From assembly GCA_004566265.1 (NCBI GenBank), contig SPLB01000159.1, forward strand, positions 1 through 6,232: a stretch of DNA of 6,232 bases, given 5' to 3'. Origin of the DNA: Paracoccaceae bacterium (GTDB lineage Bacteria; Pseudomonadota; Alphaproteobacteria; Rhodobacterales; Rhodobacteraceae). Positions 1 through 6,151 of the stretch are shown in pieces (position 1 is the first letter of the stretch; each line of letters starts with the position of its first letter). The position numbers and the translations under genes were made by a program. The notes below the pieces were generated by a model that was not told the origin of the DNA, ran no database searches, and was given only the letters and a program-made list of their open reading frames with translations.

Positions 1-480
1 CAGGCAAAGCGGTCAGAGAATGGGTTGCCGCACGCAACCAGTTCGCTATCCTATACCCAGAACGGTTCAACAAATGACCCGCCAAACGCGCATGGGCTAC
101 GCGAGCGAGAACGGGACAGAGTTGAACTCTATCCTTCCAAAAATGAGCCCCCTCAACCCACAATACCTGACCCAAAAAAGAGATGTATACCAACGCATCT
201 CCGCGTTCGTTGAAAAGTTCAAGGGCGTTGGCGGGACGTTATGATCGATGTCGTCCCGAACCTCGGCATACCAGCCAAATCTTTCGATCCGTGTCGCACC
301 AGCATGCCGATCACACACCACGAAGGTACAGTTCCGGAGGCCTGAAAAACATATATTTTTCAAAATCTTGGAGAGCTGTACCGCTCTAACGCAGTCAACA
401 GGTCCAGAGCATAATGGCCCAGAGAGACAGCCTGCGGGGCGTTTGGCGCCGAGGCCGGTTAACAGCAACCCTCGCATAAC
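1..480. other. Gene-poor stretch downstream of tRNA-Ser, no recognised gene
   Basis: No reading frame here resembles a protein family I know. Two plus-strand frames are open from the left edge: one ends at the TGA at 211-213 and the other at the TGA at 242-244. Either could be the tail of a gene that starts outside the window. The second ends in a hydrophilic stretch ([20 protein letters not shown]) and its stop overlaps an ATG at 241 (ATGA) that opens a 34-codon frame ending at 345. A long minus-strand frame across 97-696 runs straight through the tRNA, so it cannot be a real gene over its full length. The stretch is less GC-rich than the operon to the right and could be decayed sequence or intergenic DNA. 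I infer no function. Confidence 0.5.
343..362. repeat. Short AT-rich inverted repeat
   Basis: Seven-base arms TGAAAAA (343-349) and TTTTTCA (356-362) flank a six-base loop. The left arm overlaps the stop of the short plus-strand frame at 241-345. The stem is almost all A-T, so it would be a weak terminator at best. A second small inverted repeat, AGAGC/GCTCT with a six-base loop, follows at 372-387. Both may be chance. Confidence 0.3.
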
Positions 481-495
481 CCTCCAAAACAACGG

Positions 496-517
496 AAAAA
501 TCCGGCCGCAGCCGGAT
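496..517 (-). terminator. Intrinsic terminator of tRNA-Ser
   Basis: On the minus strand the sequence reads ATCCGGC, loop TGCG, GCCGGAT, then a T run. This is a perfect seven-base-pair GC-rich stem with a tetraloop; the closing A-T pair merges into the five-T tract at 496-500. It lies 26 bases beyond the CCA end of the tRNA, as expected for a tRNA transcript terminator. A smaller hairpin (GAGAA, loop AGCG, TTCTC, 521-534) sits between the tRNA and this stem and could help 3' processing; that part is inference. Confidence 0.85.
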
Positions 518-543
518 CGGGAGAACGCTTTCTCGGGGTTAAA

Positions 544-633
544 TGGCGGAGAGACAGGGATTCGAACCCTGGAGACGGTTTCCCGCCTACACACTTTCCA
601 GGCGTGCGCCTTCGACCACTCGGCCACCTCTCC
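544..633 (-). tRNA. tRNA-Ser, anticodon GGA
   Basis: A 90-base tRNA on the minus strand with an encoded CCA end (544-546) and discriminator G (547). The acceptor stem is GGAGAGG (627-633) against TCTCTCC (548-554), closed by one G-T wobble. The T arm contains GGTTCGAATCC. The anticodon stem CACGC/GTGTG carries the loop CTGGAAA, giving anticodon GGA at 597-599, which reads serine codons UCC and UCU. The long variable arm, with a GGCGGGAAACCGTCT-like stem-loop, is typical of class II tRNAs and agrees with serine identity. The D arm contains GGCCGAGTGGTCGAAGGC. A terminator follows. The gene is a stand-alone unit in the same direction as the operon upstream. Confidence 0.97.
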
Positions 634-642
634 GTGAGGCGC

Positions 643-672
643 ATATCTGATGTATTTACAGAGGGAATGCAA
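643..672 (-). promoter_or_regulatory. Possible sigma-70 promoter of tRNA-Ser
   Basis: On the minus strand TTGCAT (667-672) could be a -35 box, followed after 17-18 bases by CAGATA/AGATAT (643-649) as a weak -10. The -10 lies only about nine bases from the mature tRNA 5' end, so the leader would be very short. The match to consensus is partial. Its position immediately upstream of an otherwise isolated tRNA is the main support. Confidence 0.3.
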
Positions 673-685
673 GAGAGAATTGCGC

Positions 686-701
686 AAAAAATCCATTTTT
701 T
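686..701. repeat. Perfect 16-base A/T palindrome-like inverted repeat
   Basis: AAAAAAT (686-692), a CC spacer and ATTTTTT (695-701) form perfect seven-base arms. It lies between the end of the channel gene (817) and tRNA-Ser (633). The stem is pure A-T with a two-base spacer, so it is a poor hairpin but could act as a bent-DNA element or a weak bidirectional terminator for the operon. No better terminator is visible between 701 and 816. Confidence 0.35.
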
Positions 702-816
702 CTAGCCACTACTCAAAATAGCCTAACCCCCTGAGAAATTTGATCTAAATACGCAGCGTTGACCACCTGGTGACAGGCGTCGCGCGGCGAAACCTCAGCA
801 CTCTGCCGAAGCCGTA

Positions 817-3336
817 CTATGGTTTGGTCTCCTTGTCGTTTTGTTCCACGTCGGAAGGGTCGCTTGGTCGGCGCAGAACTTCCGCATTCCGGATCCAAAT
901 GTCACGCTGCGCAAAGGGAATTTCGATTTTCTCTTCAGCAAACCGCTTTACGATCGCAAAATTCAAATCAGATTTCACCGACAACACCCAGTTCACATCG
1001 CGCAGAATTGCTCGGATCTCGAAATCCAAACTGTCTGCCCCAAAGCCCTGAAACACCACGCTGGGCGGCGGCTGCATCAGGATCATCGGATGTGATTTTG
1101 CGATCTCGCCCAAGATCGCCTCGACCCGGCGCGGATCGGTGCCATAGGCCACGCCGACCGGCACGACCACACGCCCCACGGTGTTGCCACGAGTGTAGTT
1201 CGTTACAGTGCCGCTGATCAAATCAGAGTTGGGCACAATCACATCAGTTCGGTCAAAGGTCTCGATCCGGGTTGAACGCACCGAAATGTCGCGCACATAG
1301 CCCATTTGGCCGCCAACCTCTATCCAATCGCCTTTCGAGATGGGGCGTTCGATCAAGAGGATAATGCCCGAAACAAAGTTCGACACAATCGTCTGCAGGC
1401 CAAACCCGATGCCGACCGACAAGGCACCGGCTACGATGGCCAGCGACGACAAATCGAGCCCAGCCATAGAGATGGCAACCAAGGCGGACACAAAGATCCC
1501 GATGTACCCGATCCCCGCCACAATGGCGTTCTGGCCACCTGGATCAATCTTTGTCTTCGGCAGGAGTGTTGTGCGCAGGCTGCTCTGTACCAGGCGGGTG
1601 ATCATATAACCGACGGCAAAGATCACCGCAAAGACCAGGAACACAGCCGGGGAGATCTGCGTCTCACCTAGGGTGAAGCCTTCAAGGAACCGGGACCACA
1701 GCTCGGTCAGATCCGCCACCCTTGCCCCCCAGATCAGCGCCAGTGCTGGCAGGGACAGGAGAACCAGCACAATGCCCGCAAGACCCGCAAAAAGCGTGTC
1801 ATGCGCCGCCTGCCCGGTGCGGGTGAGCCAGGCGTAAATCTCAGTCAAGAAACACTGCATAACCATCAGGAATAGCATCAAGCCAACGGTTAGAACCGTA
1901 GGATAGATCACGGCCATCGCGGCATTTAAATACCCCAAAGCCCCAAGCACAGGCGCCAGCAGCGCAAGCCCCATCACAACACGCCGCATTAGGGTCAGAG
2001 TGTTATTTCCGGCAGGCACCCATCCACCGTGCTCCACGGCAGTTGCGCCCTGTTGCGCAGTTGTGCCCGCCCGCATCCGCGCCCGGCGTAGGAAGTGCCA
2101 CAGCACCAGCCCTGACAAGAAGTTAAGTGGCCAAGCCAAGACCGCAAAGCTCTCTTCGGCGAAGCTTTCAATACCTGCAATCCGACTAAGTAGCATATGC
2201 AGAACAAATAAAGTCGCCAGCGTCGCGAGCGCGACCCGCCCACCACGGACTGTACCGGCCGGAACGAGCTCGTTTTGGATGCGAAACACGCCCAGCCTCT
2301 CGCCCAACCAGTGGGACGCAAACAGCAGGAAAGACCACATCGGAATGTCATCCAACAGCAACGTTCCCCGCAGACCCGTCACATCAGACAGGTGCACAGC
2401 ACGGACCAGAAGAACCGTCCCTGCATAAGGCAAAAGCACCTGCAAAAGCGAGATGACAAAACGCCAAACCCCTCCGCTGTGTCCGCTGAGCCTGCGCAGT
2501 TGCGCCCCGGCCCAATGGGCCCAAGCCCGCCCCCGCAGCAACAGCAGCAACGCCAGACCTGTCAGAAAAAGAACGGCAGGCGCACGGCTTAACATGGTGC
2601 GCTGCACCGTCCGCGATTGAAGACGGGCGGTGCTTTCCTTGCCAATTGCGAGGAAGGCATCGCGTAACTCCGCCAGCGCCTTTGGCCAAAGCTCTGGATT
2701 CAGCGGGCTTGGCCCACGCTCAAGCAATGTCCGTGTCGCCCGAGTCCGCACCAGACGGTCAATTTCCGTGACCAATCCCTGCGTTCGGCTGTAGGCCAGT
2801 TCCGCCACGATACGCGGCACCATGAGCTGATCAAGGCGTACTTGAAGCTCGTTCCGCACTGCCGTGATCGCCGCTGGTTCCTCCCCTTCACGGGGGTCTC
2901 CAAGAGCCTTCACCTGCTCTGAAAGAGAAGCAATTCGCACCGCATTTTCGTTCCGGGCCTGCTGAATTCTCAGGCGGTAGTGCACCAGGTCCTGACGCAG
3001 GGCCTCAAAGGCTGCATTTGAGGCTCGCGCGGCATCAATCAGCGTTTCAGCGCGCCGTGCGGTGCCCTGCCATTCCTTGAAAAACGCAAGCTGCGGGGTG
3101 GCGGCCAGATCGGCGATAAGGGCATCCACATCAACCGGTATAGTGTCCCTGCCCTGCGGATCAGTATCCGCGTCTGGTGCTGTCATCCTCGGCGCTGAAC
3201 CAGTCCCGGATGCGTCTGTGCTCTGCGCAGTGGCGGTTGGGCTGAAAACACAAAGGGCCAGCCCAAGCAGGCCGGCCCTCAAGCTGTGTCCCAGCACAGA
3301 TAGAACATCCGTTTTGGGTGTTTGCATGTGGCTCAT
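817..3336 (-). CDS. MscS-family mechanosensitive ion channel with DUF3772-type N-terminal region
   Basis: An 839-residue inner-membrane channel predicted to release ions and small solutes when membrane tension rises on hypo-osmotic shock. Residues 1-37 look like a signal peptide with the cleavage motif ATA before QST. Residues 65-230 form a helical, charged periplasmic region like that annotated DUF3772 in Rhodobacteraceae channels. About eleven membrane segments follow (near 252, 290, 332, 367, 396, 452, 473, 514, 562, 604 and 630). The last holds the MscS pore signature AGALSVGIGFGLQTIVSNF (about 637-655), then IERPISKGDWIEV and the cytoplasmic beta and C-terminal domains to about residue 816. 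The length matches large MscK/YbiO-like members rather than the small MscS. An upstream in-frame ATG at 3384 exists, but the ATG at 3336 overlaps the cysK stop as ATGA, has GAGG four bases upstream, and leaves a proper signal peptide at the N-terminus. Stop is TAG. It is the last gene of the trg-cysK group and is probably translationally coupled to cysK. Family is certain; subfamily and physiological role are inferred. Confidence 0.93.
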   Translation of the reverse strand: MSHMQTPKTDVLSVLGHSLRAGLLGLALCVFSPTATAQSTDASGTGSAPRMTAPDADTDPQGRDTIPVDVDALIADLAATPQLAFFKEWQGTARRAETLIDAARASNAAFEALRQDLVHYRLRIQQARNENAVRIASLSEQVKALGDPREGEEPAAITAVRNELQVRLDQLMVPRIVAELAYSRTQGLVTEIDRLVRTRATRTLLERGPSPLNPELWPKALAELRDAFLAIGKESTARLQSRTVQRTMLSRAPAVLFLTGLALLLLLRGRAWAHWAGAQLRRLSGHSGGVWRFVISLLQVLLPYAGTVLLVRAVHLSDVTGLRGTLLLDDIPMWSFLLFASHWLGERLGVFRIQNELVPAGTVRGGRVALATLATLFVLHMLLSRIAGIESFAEESFAVLAWPLNFLSGLVLWHFLRRARMRAGTTAQQGATAVEHGGWVPAGNNTLTLMRRVVMGLALLAPVLGALGYLNAAMAVIYPTVLTVGLMLFLMVMQCFLTEIYAWLTRTGQAAHDTLFAGLAGIVLVLLSLPALALIWGARVADLTELWSRFLEGFTLGETQISPAVFLVFAVIFAVGYMITRLVQSSLRTTLLPKTKIDPGGQNAIVAGIGYIGIFVSALVAISMAGLDLSSLAIVAGALSVGIGFGLQTIVSNFVSGIILLIERPISKGDWIEVGGQMGYVRDISVRSTRIETFDRTDVIVPNSDLISGTVTNYTRGNTVGRVVVPVGVAYGTDPRRVEAILGEIAKSHPMILMQPPPSVVFQGFGADSLDFEIRAILRDVNWVLSVKSDLNFAIVKRFAEEKIEIPFAQRDIWIRNAEVLRRPSDPSDVEQNDKETKP

Positions 3337-3344
3337 ACGTCCTC
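3333..3344 (-). promoter_or_regulatory. ATGA stop-start overlap and Shine-Dalgarno linking cysK to the channel gene
   Basis: The TGA stop of cysK (3333-3335) shares two bases with the ATG of the channel gene (3334-3336). GAGG at 3341-3344 lies four bases upstream of the ATG, inside the last cysK codons. This layout typically means translational coupling and decides the start in favour of 3336 over the longer frame from 3384. Confidence 0.75.
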
Positions 3345-4367
3345 GAAAACGCCGGGGATAGAGGTCGGTGTGTGGGTCATCCAATCCGGAACCGGTAAGC
3401 CTTTTTCGCGCAGGAATTCTGGGTTGAAGAGTTTGGATTGATAGCGCGTGCCATAATCACAAAGAATTGTCACGATGGTATGGCCCGGACCCATTTCTTT
3501 AGCCAGACGCACAGAACCAGCGATATTGATTGCCGAAGACCCGCCCAGCACCAGCCCTTCGTCATGCAGCAGATCAAACACATAAGGCAGCGCCTCAGCA
3601 TCCGAGATCTGATAGCTGTGATCCGGGGTGAACCCTTCGAGGTTCTTGGTGATCCGGCCTTGCCCGATCCCCTCGGAGATCGAGGAGCCTTCAGATTTCA
3701 GCTCACCCGCGGTGTAGAAAGAATACAGGGCAGCCCCCATAGGGTCTGCCAGACCGATTTTCACACCTTTCGGCTGCAACACGTCGGCCACGCCTGCAAG
3801 CGTTCCGCCAGAGCCAACTGCACAGATAAAGCCATCCACCTTACCTGCCGTCTGCTCCCAGATCTCAGGCGCTGTTGTTTCTACGTGCGCCTGACGGTTG
3901 GCCACATTGTCGAACTGGTTGGCCCATATAGCACCATTGGGTTCGGTCTTGGCCAGCTGCTCGGCCAAACGCTGAGAATAGCGCACATAGTTGTTGGGAT
4001 TGCGGTACGGGGCTGCGGGCACCTGAACCAATTGCGCGCCTGCCAGGCGCAGCATGTCCTTCTTTTCCTCGGACTGGGTCTCGGGAATGACGATGACGGT
4101 TTTGAACCCCATCGAGGCCCCAACCAGCGCAAGACCAATACCGGTGTTTCCTGCGGTCCCTTCGACAATCGTGCCGCCGGGCTTCAGCTCACCTCGGGCG
4201 ATGGCGTCTTTAATAATATAAAGCGCCGCACGATCCTTCACGGACTGGCCCGGGTTCATGAACTCGGCCTTGCCGAGGATTTCACAACCGGTTTGATCAC
4301 TGACTTTGTTCAGCCGGATCAACGGCGTATGGCCTATGGCATCGGCCAGATCGCGTGCAATGCGCAT
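3333..4367 (-). CDS. cysK: Cysteine synthase A (O-acetylserine sulfhydrylase), PLP-dependent
   Basis: A 344-residue cytoplasmic fold-type II PLP enzyme that makes cysteine from O-acetyl-L-serine and sulfide. The Schiff-base lysine is K44 in NPGQSVKDRAA. The substrate loop is EGTAGNTG (about 69-76), the PLP phosphate loop GSGGTLAG (185-192) and a ring-nitrogen region GGSSAIN (275-281). It is about 20 residues longer than E. coli CysK through an extended C-terminus ending THTPTSIPGVFEDV. Where classic CysK has TSGNTG, this protein has TAGNTG, which is seen in some other branches of the family, so cystathionine beta-synthase-like or other donor preference cannot be excluded. The ATG at 4367 was chosen over an upstream ATG at 4442 because AAAGGGA lies four bases before it and the protein then begins with the family-like MRIARDLADAIGHTPLI. 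It sits 83 bases after trgB. In R. sphaeroides a cysK next to trgAB contributes to tellurite resistance; the same link here is inferred. Confidence 0.93.
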   Translation of the reverse strand: MRIARDLADAIGHTPLIRLNKVSDQTGCEILGKAEFMNPGQSVKDRAALYIIKDAIARGELKPGGTIVEGTAGNTGIGLALVGASMGFKTVIVIPETQSEEKKDMLRLAGAQLVQVPAAPYRNPNNYVRYSQRLAEQLAKTEPNGAIWANQFDNVANRQAHVETTAPEIWEQTAGKVDGFICAVGSGGTLAGVADVLQPKGVKIGLADPMGAALYSFYTAGELKSEGSSISEGIGQGRITKNLEGFTPDHSYQISDAEALPYVFDLLHDEGLVLGGSSAINIAGSVRLAKEMGPGHTIVTILCDYGTRYQSKLFNPEFLREKGLPVPDWMTHTPTSIPGVFEDV

Positions 4368-4371
4368 GGTA

Positions 4372-4378
4372 TCCCTTT
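4372..4378 (-). promoter_or_regulatory. Shine-Dalgarno of cysK
   Basis: AAAGGGA on the minus strand ends four bases before the ATG at 4367. It supports that start over an in-frame ATG 75 bases upstream that would add a non-conserved 25-residue extension. The rest of the trgB-cysK gap (4379-4450) shows no hairpin followed by a T tract, so read-through from trgB is likely. Confidence 0.6.
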
Positions 4379-4450
4379 CGATCGTTGTTCCTGACTTAGC
4401 GGTCCCTGCGCGCAATCTCAAGCCGCGACACATGGAAACCACCCAAGATC

Positions 4451-5542
4451 CTAAGTACTGGCACGAAGACGGTCCCGATGACGCGCCAACCAGAGCGCTG
4501 TTGTCACAAGCGGCATGTCCACAAAGGTATTTCCGTCTACGTTATCCATGAAATCTTGGAACGACATGACTTTACTGCGAATGTCTTCGCCCTCGCCCGG
4601 AACGCCACCCCCGCCTTCGACATTAGAAATATCTGAAATCCCGACAAAACAATGAACAAGTTCTCCTAAAGCCCCGCTTGAGGAGTAAAGCCCACCGACA
4701 TAGTCCATATGCCCCACCGTCAATCCGGCTTCTTCATTGGCCTCGCGTCGAGCCGCCTGTTCCGGGGTTTCGCCGGGGTCTATTAGCCCTGCCGGTGGTT
4801 CCCATATCCACGGGTTCTTCGCGCCCATAAAGAACGGGGCAGAACGGAATTGTTCGATCAGAAGCACCGCATCCATGGCCGGATCATAGGGCAAAACTAC
4901 CGCCGCCTGCCCAACAATGGACACGCCGCGGTTCACAACCGGGCTCATCGCCCCGTCAAATCGACGATACTTTAGATCCATTTCCTCCATGGCGAAAAAG
5001 TTCATGTATTCCCGCCTATGGGCATGTACAAGGACGTCCTGCGACAGATCGCGATCGGAATGATCCGGTTGTTTTTGCAATTCGACCCAGGACGTTGCCC
5101 GAATGCGCATGGAATACAGCGACTTGGTGATCTGCTGCGGCCTCTTGCGCCCATAGAACGCCATTATCTCTTCCGCCATCCGGGCGCTCACGTCCATCGG
5201 CACGGCCTCTGATTTAGGATCATCGTCACAAACGTCGGCAACAAAGCTGATCGCGTCGATATGGCCACCTTCAGCGGTGAGGGCTCGCACAACTGTGCCT
5301 TCGGCACCAAAACAACCCGCATAATACCTCAGGCGATCGAGATCGGTTTCAGAGACCTCCAGCAGCCGCCCCTCGACCTGCCCCACGCCTTCCACCAACA
5401 CCGGATGCACAGCCGGATTTTGAACACGTTCGACTAGACCCTCAACCGAACCTTGGTGGATTTGAGCTTGTTCACAGCGACCCAGCACCTTGGCCAGAAC
5501 CGCTTCTTGGCGCAATGCGCCGCTCAAGAAAACCAATGCCAC
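4451..5542 (-). CDS. trgB: TrgB-like protein: gamma-glutamylcyclotransferase-like domain fused to a NUDIX hydrolase
   Basis: A 363-residue, probably cytoplasmic two-domain protein. Residues 1 to about 130 look like the GGCT/AIG2-type fold (VLVEGVGQVEGRLLEVSETD then LDRLRYYAG), but the usual YGSL-type N-terminal motif reads FLSGAL here, so cyclotransferase activity is doubtful. Residues about 205-355 are a NUDIX domain with a perfect box from G252 to L274 (G-x5-E-x7-REA-N-EE-A-GL), preceded by WEPPA. The following YSSSGALGE resembles the YxSPG...E motif of ADP-ribose pyrophosphatases with Ser for Pro, so an ADP-ribose or other nucleoside-diphosphate-X substrate is plausible. The start is GTG: an in-frame TGA lies four codons upstream, and AAAGG sits eight bases before the GTG. 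The stop is TAG. The gene lies 54 bases after trgA, as in the R. sphaeroides trgAB locus tied to high-level tellurite resistance. The biochemical reason for that phenotype is not known to me. Confidence 0.88.
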   Translation of the reverse strand: MALVFLSGALRQEAVLAKVLGRCEQAQIHQGSVEGLVERVQNPAVHPVLVEGVGQVEGRLLEVSETDLDRLRYYAGCFGAEGTVVRALTAEGGHIDAISFVADVCDDDPKSEAVPMDVSARMAEEIMAFYGRKRPQQITKSLYSMRIRATSWVELQKQPDHSDRDLSQDVLVHAHRREYMNFFAMEEMDLKYRRFDGAMSPVVNRGVSIVGQAAVVLPYDPAMDAVLLIEQFRSAPFFMGAKNPWIWEPPAGLIDPGETPEQAARREANEEAGLTVGHMDYVGGLYSSSGALGELVHCFVGISDISNVEGGGGVPGEGEDIRSKVMSFQDFMDNVDGNTFVDMPLVTTALWLARHRDRLRAST

Positions 5543-5550
5543 ACCAATGG

Positions 5551-5555
5551 CCTTT
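5551..5555 (-). promoter_or_regulatory. Shine-Dalgarno selecting the GTG start of trgB
   Basis: AAAGG lies eight bases upstream of the GTG at 5540-5542. An ATG at 5556-5558 abuts it but is out of frame with trgB and opens only a 28-codon frame ending at 5472. The GTG is the only good start that keeps the domain N-terminus, because the frame is closed by a TGA at 5552-5554 on the minus strand. Confidence 0.55.
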
Positions 5556-5596
5556 CATAGTTTGAATAAACAATCCCAACGGTAAAATCTCAGACC

Positions 5597-6037
5597 CTAG
5601 CGCCAGCGGCGCGCGGCAAATTCAGTCAATAAGCCACAAAGCACCCCCCCCAGCAATACTGTCATCAACACATGTGGTACTGCGATGACTAGGAAATAGT
5701 CCAGCGCAAAGAGGAGGATGGACGCCAAGGCCTCAAATGGGTCACCAAAAAGACGCCGATACGCGTGATCGGTCATTTTAGCAGCGCCCTGCACCAATAC
5801 TCCCAACAGTAGCAGCGCCGATGCACCGGACACACCGTTGTTCACGCGCCCCCAAAAATCACACCCGGTACGTGTGCCAACCAACCACCAGCCCAGAATA
5901 ATCCCAAGCCCGGCGTTAACCCCTGTCACTTTGATGAAATCCGTCCCGTCCGGCAACAAGGGCTGCAACTGGGGTGTAATCAAACACGCCAAGGCTGCCA
6001 AGGACAGGGCGGCAACAAGGCGGGCTGCAGTGGGCAT
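5597..6037 (-). CDS. trgA: TrgA family membrane protein (tellurite resistance associated)
   Basis: A 146-residue hydrophobic inner-membrane protein. Membrane segments are visible near residues 5-22, 37-53, 69-85 and 104-138; the last is long enough for one or two spans. A polar loop TRTGCDFWGRVNNG (about 55-68) and a second loop KMTDHAYRRLFGDPFEA (87-103) lie between them, and the C-terminus is basic (AARRWR). It carries no enzyme motif I recognise. The name rests on resemblance to Rhodobacter TrgA (N-terminus MPTAARLVAA), its size, and its position directly before trgB. The ATG at 6037 is preferred because AAAAGGA ends ten bases upstream, which is good spacing for the AAGGA core; the in-frame GTG at 6043 would be only four bases from it. 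Stop is TAG. The mechanism of the tellurite effect is unknown; a role in transport or envelope function is speculation. Confidence 0.87.
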   Translation of the reverse strand: MPTAARLVAALSLAALACLITPQLQPLLPDGTDFIKVTGVNAGLGIILGWWLVGTRTGCDFWGRVNNGVSGASALLLLGVLVQGAAKMTDHAYRRLFGDPFEALASILLFALDYFLVIAVPHVLMTVLLGGVLCGLLTEFAARRWR

Positions 6038-6047
6038 AGGCACATGG

Positions 6048-6054
6048 TCCTTTT
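6048..6054 (-). promoter_or_regulatory. Shine-Dalgarno of trgA
   Basis: AAAAGGA on the minus strand. Spacing is ten bases to the ATG at 6037 and four bases to an in-frame GTG at 6043. The family-like N-terminus and the spacing favour the ATG, though the GTG start, adding two residues, cannot be ruled out. Confidence 0.55.
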
Positions 6055-6084
6055 ATCAGGTCACCAGTATGAGGGGCCCGAGGC

Positions 6085-6097
6085 CGGGAGTTTCCCG
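6085..6097. repeat. Small GC-rich hairpin in the trgA leader
   Basis: CGGGA (6085-6089), a three-base loop and TCCCG (6093-6097). Together with the neighbouring GGGCCC/GGCC-rich bases (6074-6084) it would give a structured RNA about 40 bases before the trgA ribosome-binding site. No T tract follows on the minus strand, so it is not a typical terminator. Confidence 0.4.
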
Positions 6098-6098
6098 A

Positions 6099-6127
6099 CT
6101 ATTTGCACCAAAGGTGGCCACAAATAG
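6099..6127. repeat. Compound inverted repeat between the photolyase-like gene and trgA
   Basis: Outer seven-base arms CTATTTG (6099-6105) and CAAATAG (6121-6127) enclose inner arms CACC (6106-6109) and GGTG (6113-6116) with a four-base bulge GCCA on one side. This is the best dyad in the gap and could be an operator for a dimeric regulator or an RNA hairpin. No promoter with good -35 and -10 boxes could be placed around it. Confidence 0.4.
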
Positions 6128-6136
6128 GCAATAATG

Positions 6137-6151
6137 GCCGCAAAATGCGGC
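6137..6151 (-). terminator. Possible hairpin terminator directly after the photolyase-like stop
   Basis: GCCGCA, loop TTT, TGCGGC on the minus strand begins at the base after the TAA (6152-6154). The six-pair stem is GC-rich, but the bases after it (CATTATTGCC) are only weakly T-rich. It may end or attenuate the upstream transcript, or merely stabilise its 3' end. Confidence 0.4.

Noticed and set aside
422..430. GAGAGACAG, also present in the tRNA-Ser 3' part (549-557), as an attachment-site remnant
   Set aside because: Nine bases are too few and the match does not extend on either side; chance is a sufficient explanation.
97..696. 199-codon minus-strand frame, and a 61-codon one at 459-644
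   Set aside because: Both read through tRNA-Ser and its terminator. The peptides they give over the tRNA are the usual artefact of translating a serine tRNA gene.
2000..2592. Several plus-strand frames opposite the channel gene
   Set aside because: They arise from the codon bias of a GC-rich membrane-protein gene on the other strand and resemble no family.
3337..3384. Longer start for the channel gene (ATG at 3384)
   Set aside because: It would add 16 charged residues before the signal peptide and overlap cysK by 52 bases. The ATG at 3336 has a ribosome-binding site and an ATGA overlap.
3438..4394. 318-codon plus-strand frame opposite cysK
   Set aside because: It is the antisense shadow of cysK. 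Its sequence has no family resemblance, while the minus strand has all the PLP enzyme motifs.
5543..5596. Possible separate promoter for trgB in the 54-base gap
   Set aside because: TTACCG and AACTAT with 17-base spacing can be placed, but both boxes match the consensus poorly. Read-through from trgA is simpler.
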